Shown here: positions 62,853 through 64,000 of the stretch, piece by piece
Position numbering within the stretch: the stretch's first letter is position 1
How the letters are laid out: each line of letters begins with the position of its first letter
NCBI GenBank assembly: GCA_002359215.1
Contig: DEMN01000006.1
Span: 383,542 to 447,541 of the forward strand
DNA from: Flavobacteriales bacterium UBA2669
Lineage (GTDB): Bacteria; Bacteroidota; Bacteroidia; Flavobacteriales_E; Vicingaceae
Reading direction: 5' to 3'
Length of the DNA: 64,000 nucleotides
Notes under the pieces: generated by a model
The model's database searches: none
Seen by the model: the letters and a program-made list of their open reading frames with translations, nothing else
What the model was told of the DNA's origin: nothing
Position numbers and translations under genes: made by a program

Positions 62853-64000
62853 ATGAAAAAAATTTACTTAAGTATAATGGCTGTGTCAATAGGCACTTTG
62901 TCTTTTGGGCAGGTTGCAGTAAAGAAAGCACATCCATTACGAACAGAAACAAACAATGAAGAAGTAGTAAAACAACTTCCTATAGAAAAACCTAAAGGAG
63001 CATTAATTTGGGATGATGATTTTTCAGTACCAAGTAATTGGGCAATGTCAAATACAAGTAGTCCGGCTACCGATTGGATTATAACAACAAATATAAATGC
63101 TTCTCCTGCTGGAGCTGGATTAAATCCAGCGGGGATGACTACTGCTGCTAATGGCTATGCTCTTATTGATTCTGATGCACAAGGTGGTACTGCTTCGCAA
63201 AATGCATTAATTTATTCTACTACACCATTTAGTACTATTGGAATTTCAGCAGTTTCAATATCATTTCAACAAACTCATAGAAGATTCCAAGAAACAACTT
63301 CTGTTATTGTAAGTACTAATGGTGGAACAACATGGACTGAGTTTGAGGTGAATGCAGCAATGAGTCCTAATACTAATTCTCCAAATCCGGAATTAATTAC
63401 AGTTAATATATCTAGTGCTGCAGGAAATCAGGCTGCTGTCCTTATTGGATTTAAATATGTTGGTGCTTGGGATTGGTTTTGGGCTGTTGATGATGTAGAA
63501 GTTAGAGAAGCTGAAAATAATGATTTAGTAGGATTTAATGGGTTTTATGGTTCTCAATTAGGATTAATACCTTACACTAGAATTCCAGTTGCTCAAAATC
63601 AACCTATTATTTTTTCTCAAGAAGTAACGAATATTGGTGCTGCGACACAAACGGGAACTGTATCTACAGCTAGTATTAATTCTGGTGCAGTTTACGCAGG
63701 CGTGTCAAATTCGGTAAACTTAGCTTCTTTAGCATCTGATAGTTTATCTCCACCAGCATTTACTCCAGCTACAACAATTGGAGTAGCTCACAATTTAGAA
63801 TTAATAGTTTCGTCTGACTCTACAGATGTTAGCCCAACAAATAATGTTAATTCTTTTCCTCCATTTGAGATATCTCAATATATTTATGCATTAGATGATT
63901 TTGGAACTCCGGGTAATGGTGGTGGACCAAGACCAGCACCATCTACTTCTGTAGAGTATGAAGCAGGTAACTTTTTTGATATTGTAGCTAATCAAGATGT
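62853..64000 (+). CDS. Secreted beta-sandwich protein, probably T9SS cargo (3' partial)
   Basis: The frame opens at ATG 62853 and runs past the window end (382 codons seen). The signal peptide MKKIYLSIMAVSIGTLSFGQ is followed by a MAM-like/jelly-roll domain: DDDFSVPSNWAM, ATDWIITTN, ALIDSDAQGG, VSTNGGTTWTEFEV and the ending WFWAVDDVEV (about 55-215). A second beta domain (220 onward) has TNIGAATQTGTV. This is a common layout for large T9SS-secreted surface proteins, whose sorting domain would be beyond the window. The exact function is unknown. It is divergent from the phosphohydrolase fusion operon. Confidence 0.88.
   Translation, partial: MKKIYLSIMAVSIGTLSFGQVAVKKAHPLRTETNNEEVVKQLPIEKPKGALIWDDDFSVPSNWAMSNTSSPATDWIITTNINASPAGAGLNPAGMTTAANGYALIDSDAQGGTASQNALIYSTTPFSTIGISAVSISFQQTHRRFQETTSVIVSTNGGTTWTEFEVNAAMSPNTNSPNPELITVNISSAAGNQAAVLIGFKYVGAWDWFWAVDDVEVREAENNDLVGFNGFYGSQLGLIPYTRIPVAQNQPIIFSQEVTNIGAATQTGTVSTASINSGAVYAGVSNSVNLASLASDSLSPPAFTPATTIGVAHNLELIVSSDSTDVSPTNNVNSFPPFEISQYIYALDDFGTPGNGGGPRPAPSTSVEYEAGNFFDIVANQD

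Overview
The window comes from an AT-rich Bacteroidota chromosome, most likely Flavobacteriales. The evidence is: two secreted proteins of type IX secretion (T9SS) style, one with a C-terminal sorting domain; a CarB without its allosteric domain; DUF4834- and DUF6702-type proteins; many secreted proteins cleaved after a Gln-containing signal end; and promoters of the Bacteroidota form TTTG-N19..23-TAnnTTTG. Most genes are chromosomal housekeeping genes. I see no rRNA, tRNA, CRISPR array, prophage or insertion sequence.

Layout. 1-9.7 kb: a glycosyltransferase truncated by the window edge, anmK, an acyl-CoA dehydrogenase, then a minus-strand block with a Pmp3-type lipoprotein, DUF4834, carB, rpmH, a TRIC channel and an M23 peptidase. 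9.9-15.5 kb: alaS, a DUF6702-like protein and an M1 metallopeptidase. 15.6-26 kb: YigZ, a tiny membrane protein, meaB, an M28 peptidase, a VOC protein, mutS, an SRPBCC protein, and pyrE divergent from a Nudix gene. 26-32.6 kb: a Ser-for-Cys TlpA-like protein, coaD and a three-gene Opp/Dpp-type importer without ATPases. 33-49.3 kb: prmA, two giant secreted proteins (1489 and about 2271 aa, the second with three SPOR domains), clpS, an M48 lipoprotein and two further envelope proteins. 49.5-57.2 kb: an ACT-like regulator, a flavoprotein lacking the redox Cys pair, tryptophan 2,3-dioxygenase, small cytoplasmic proteins, and a feoA-feoB-SprT cluster. 57.3-64 kb: mlaEF, a T9SS cargo protein, and a phosphodiesterase-TPR-sulfotransferase fusion coupled to a 51-aa gene, divergent from a secreted protein cut by the window end.

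Most unusual signals. (1) prmA and the giant SPOR gene share a promoter-leader-start cassette of about 117 bp: an ATGAAACGA block, a GAGTTRCATGTG block and an AACACRTGAA start block at almost identical spacing, each preceded by a promoter carrying a palindrome. (2) A small lysine-rich gene overlaps by 14 bp the start of the tripartite phosphodiesterase-TPR-sulfotransferase gene. (3) feoB is intact but has no AUG, GUG or UUG start upstream of its P-loop; a CUG overlapping the feoA stop is the best candidate, and a palindrome lies in the feo leader. (4) Two enzymes keep their fold but have lost redox cysteines.

Genes too short or too incomplete to be found by simple ORF length are annotated here: rpmH (7815-7973), a 56-aa membrane protein (16276-16446), a 45-aa lipoprotein (57065-57202), a 51-aa gene (62454-62609) and the partial gene at 62853-64000. 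All functional calls rest on motif recognition by eye; no database search was run.
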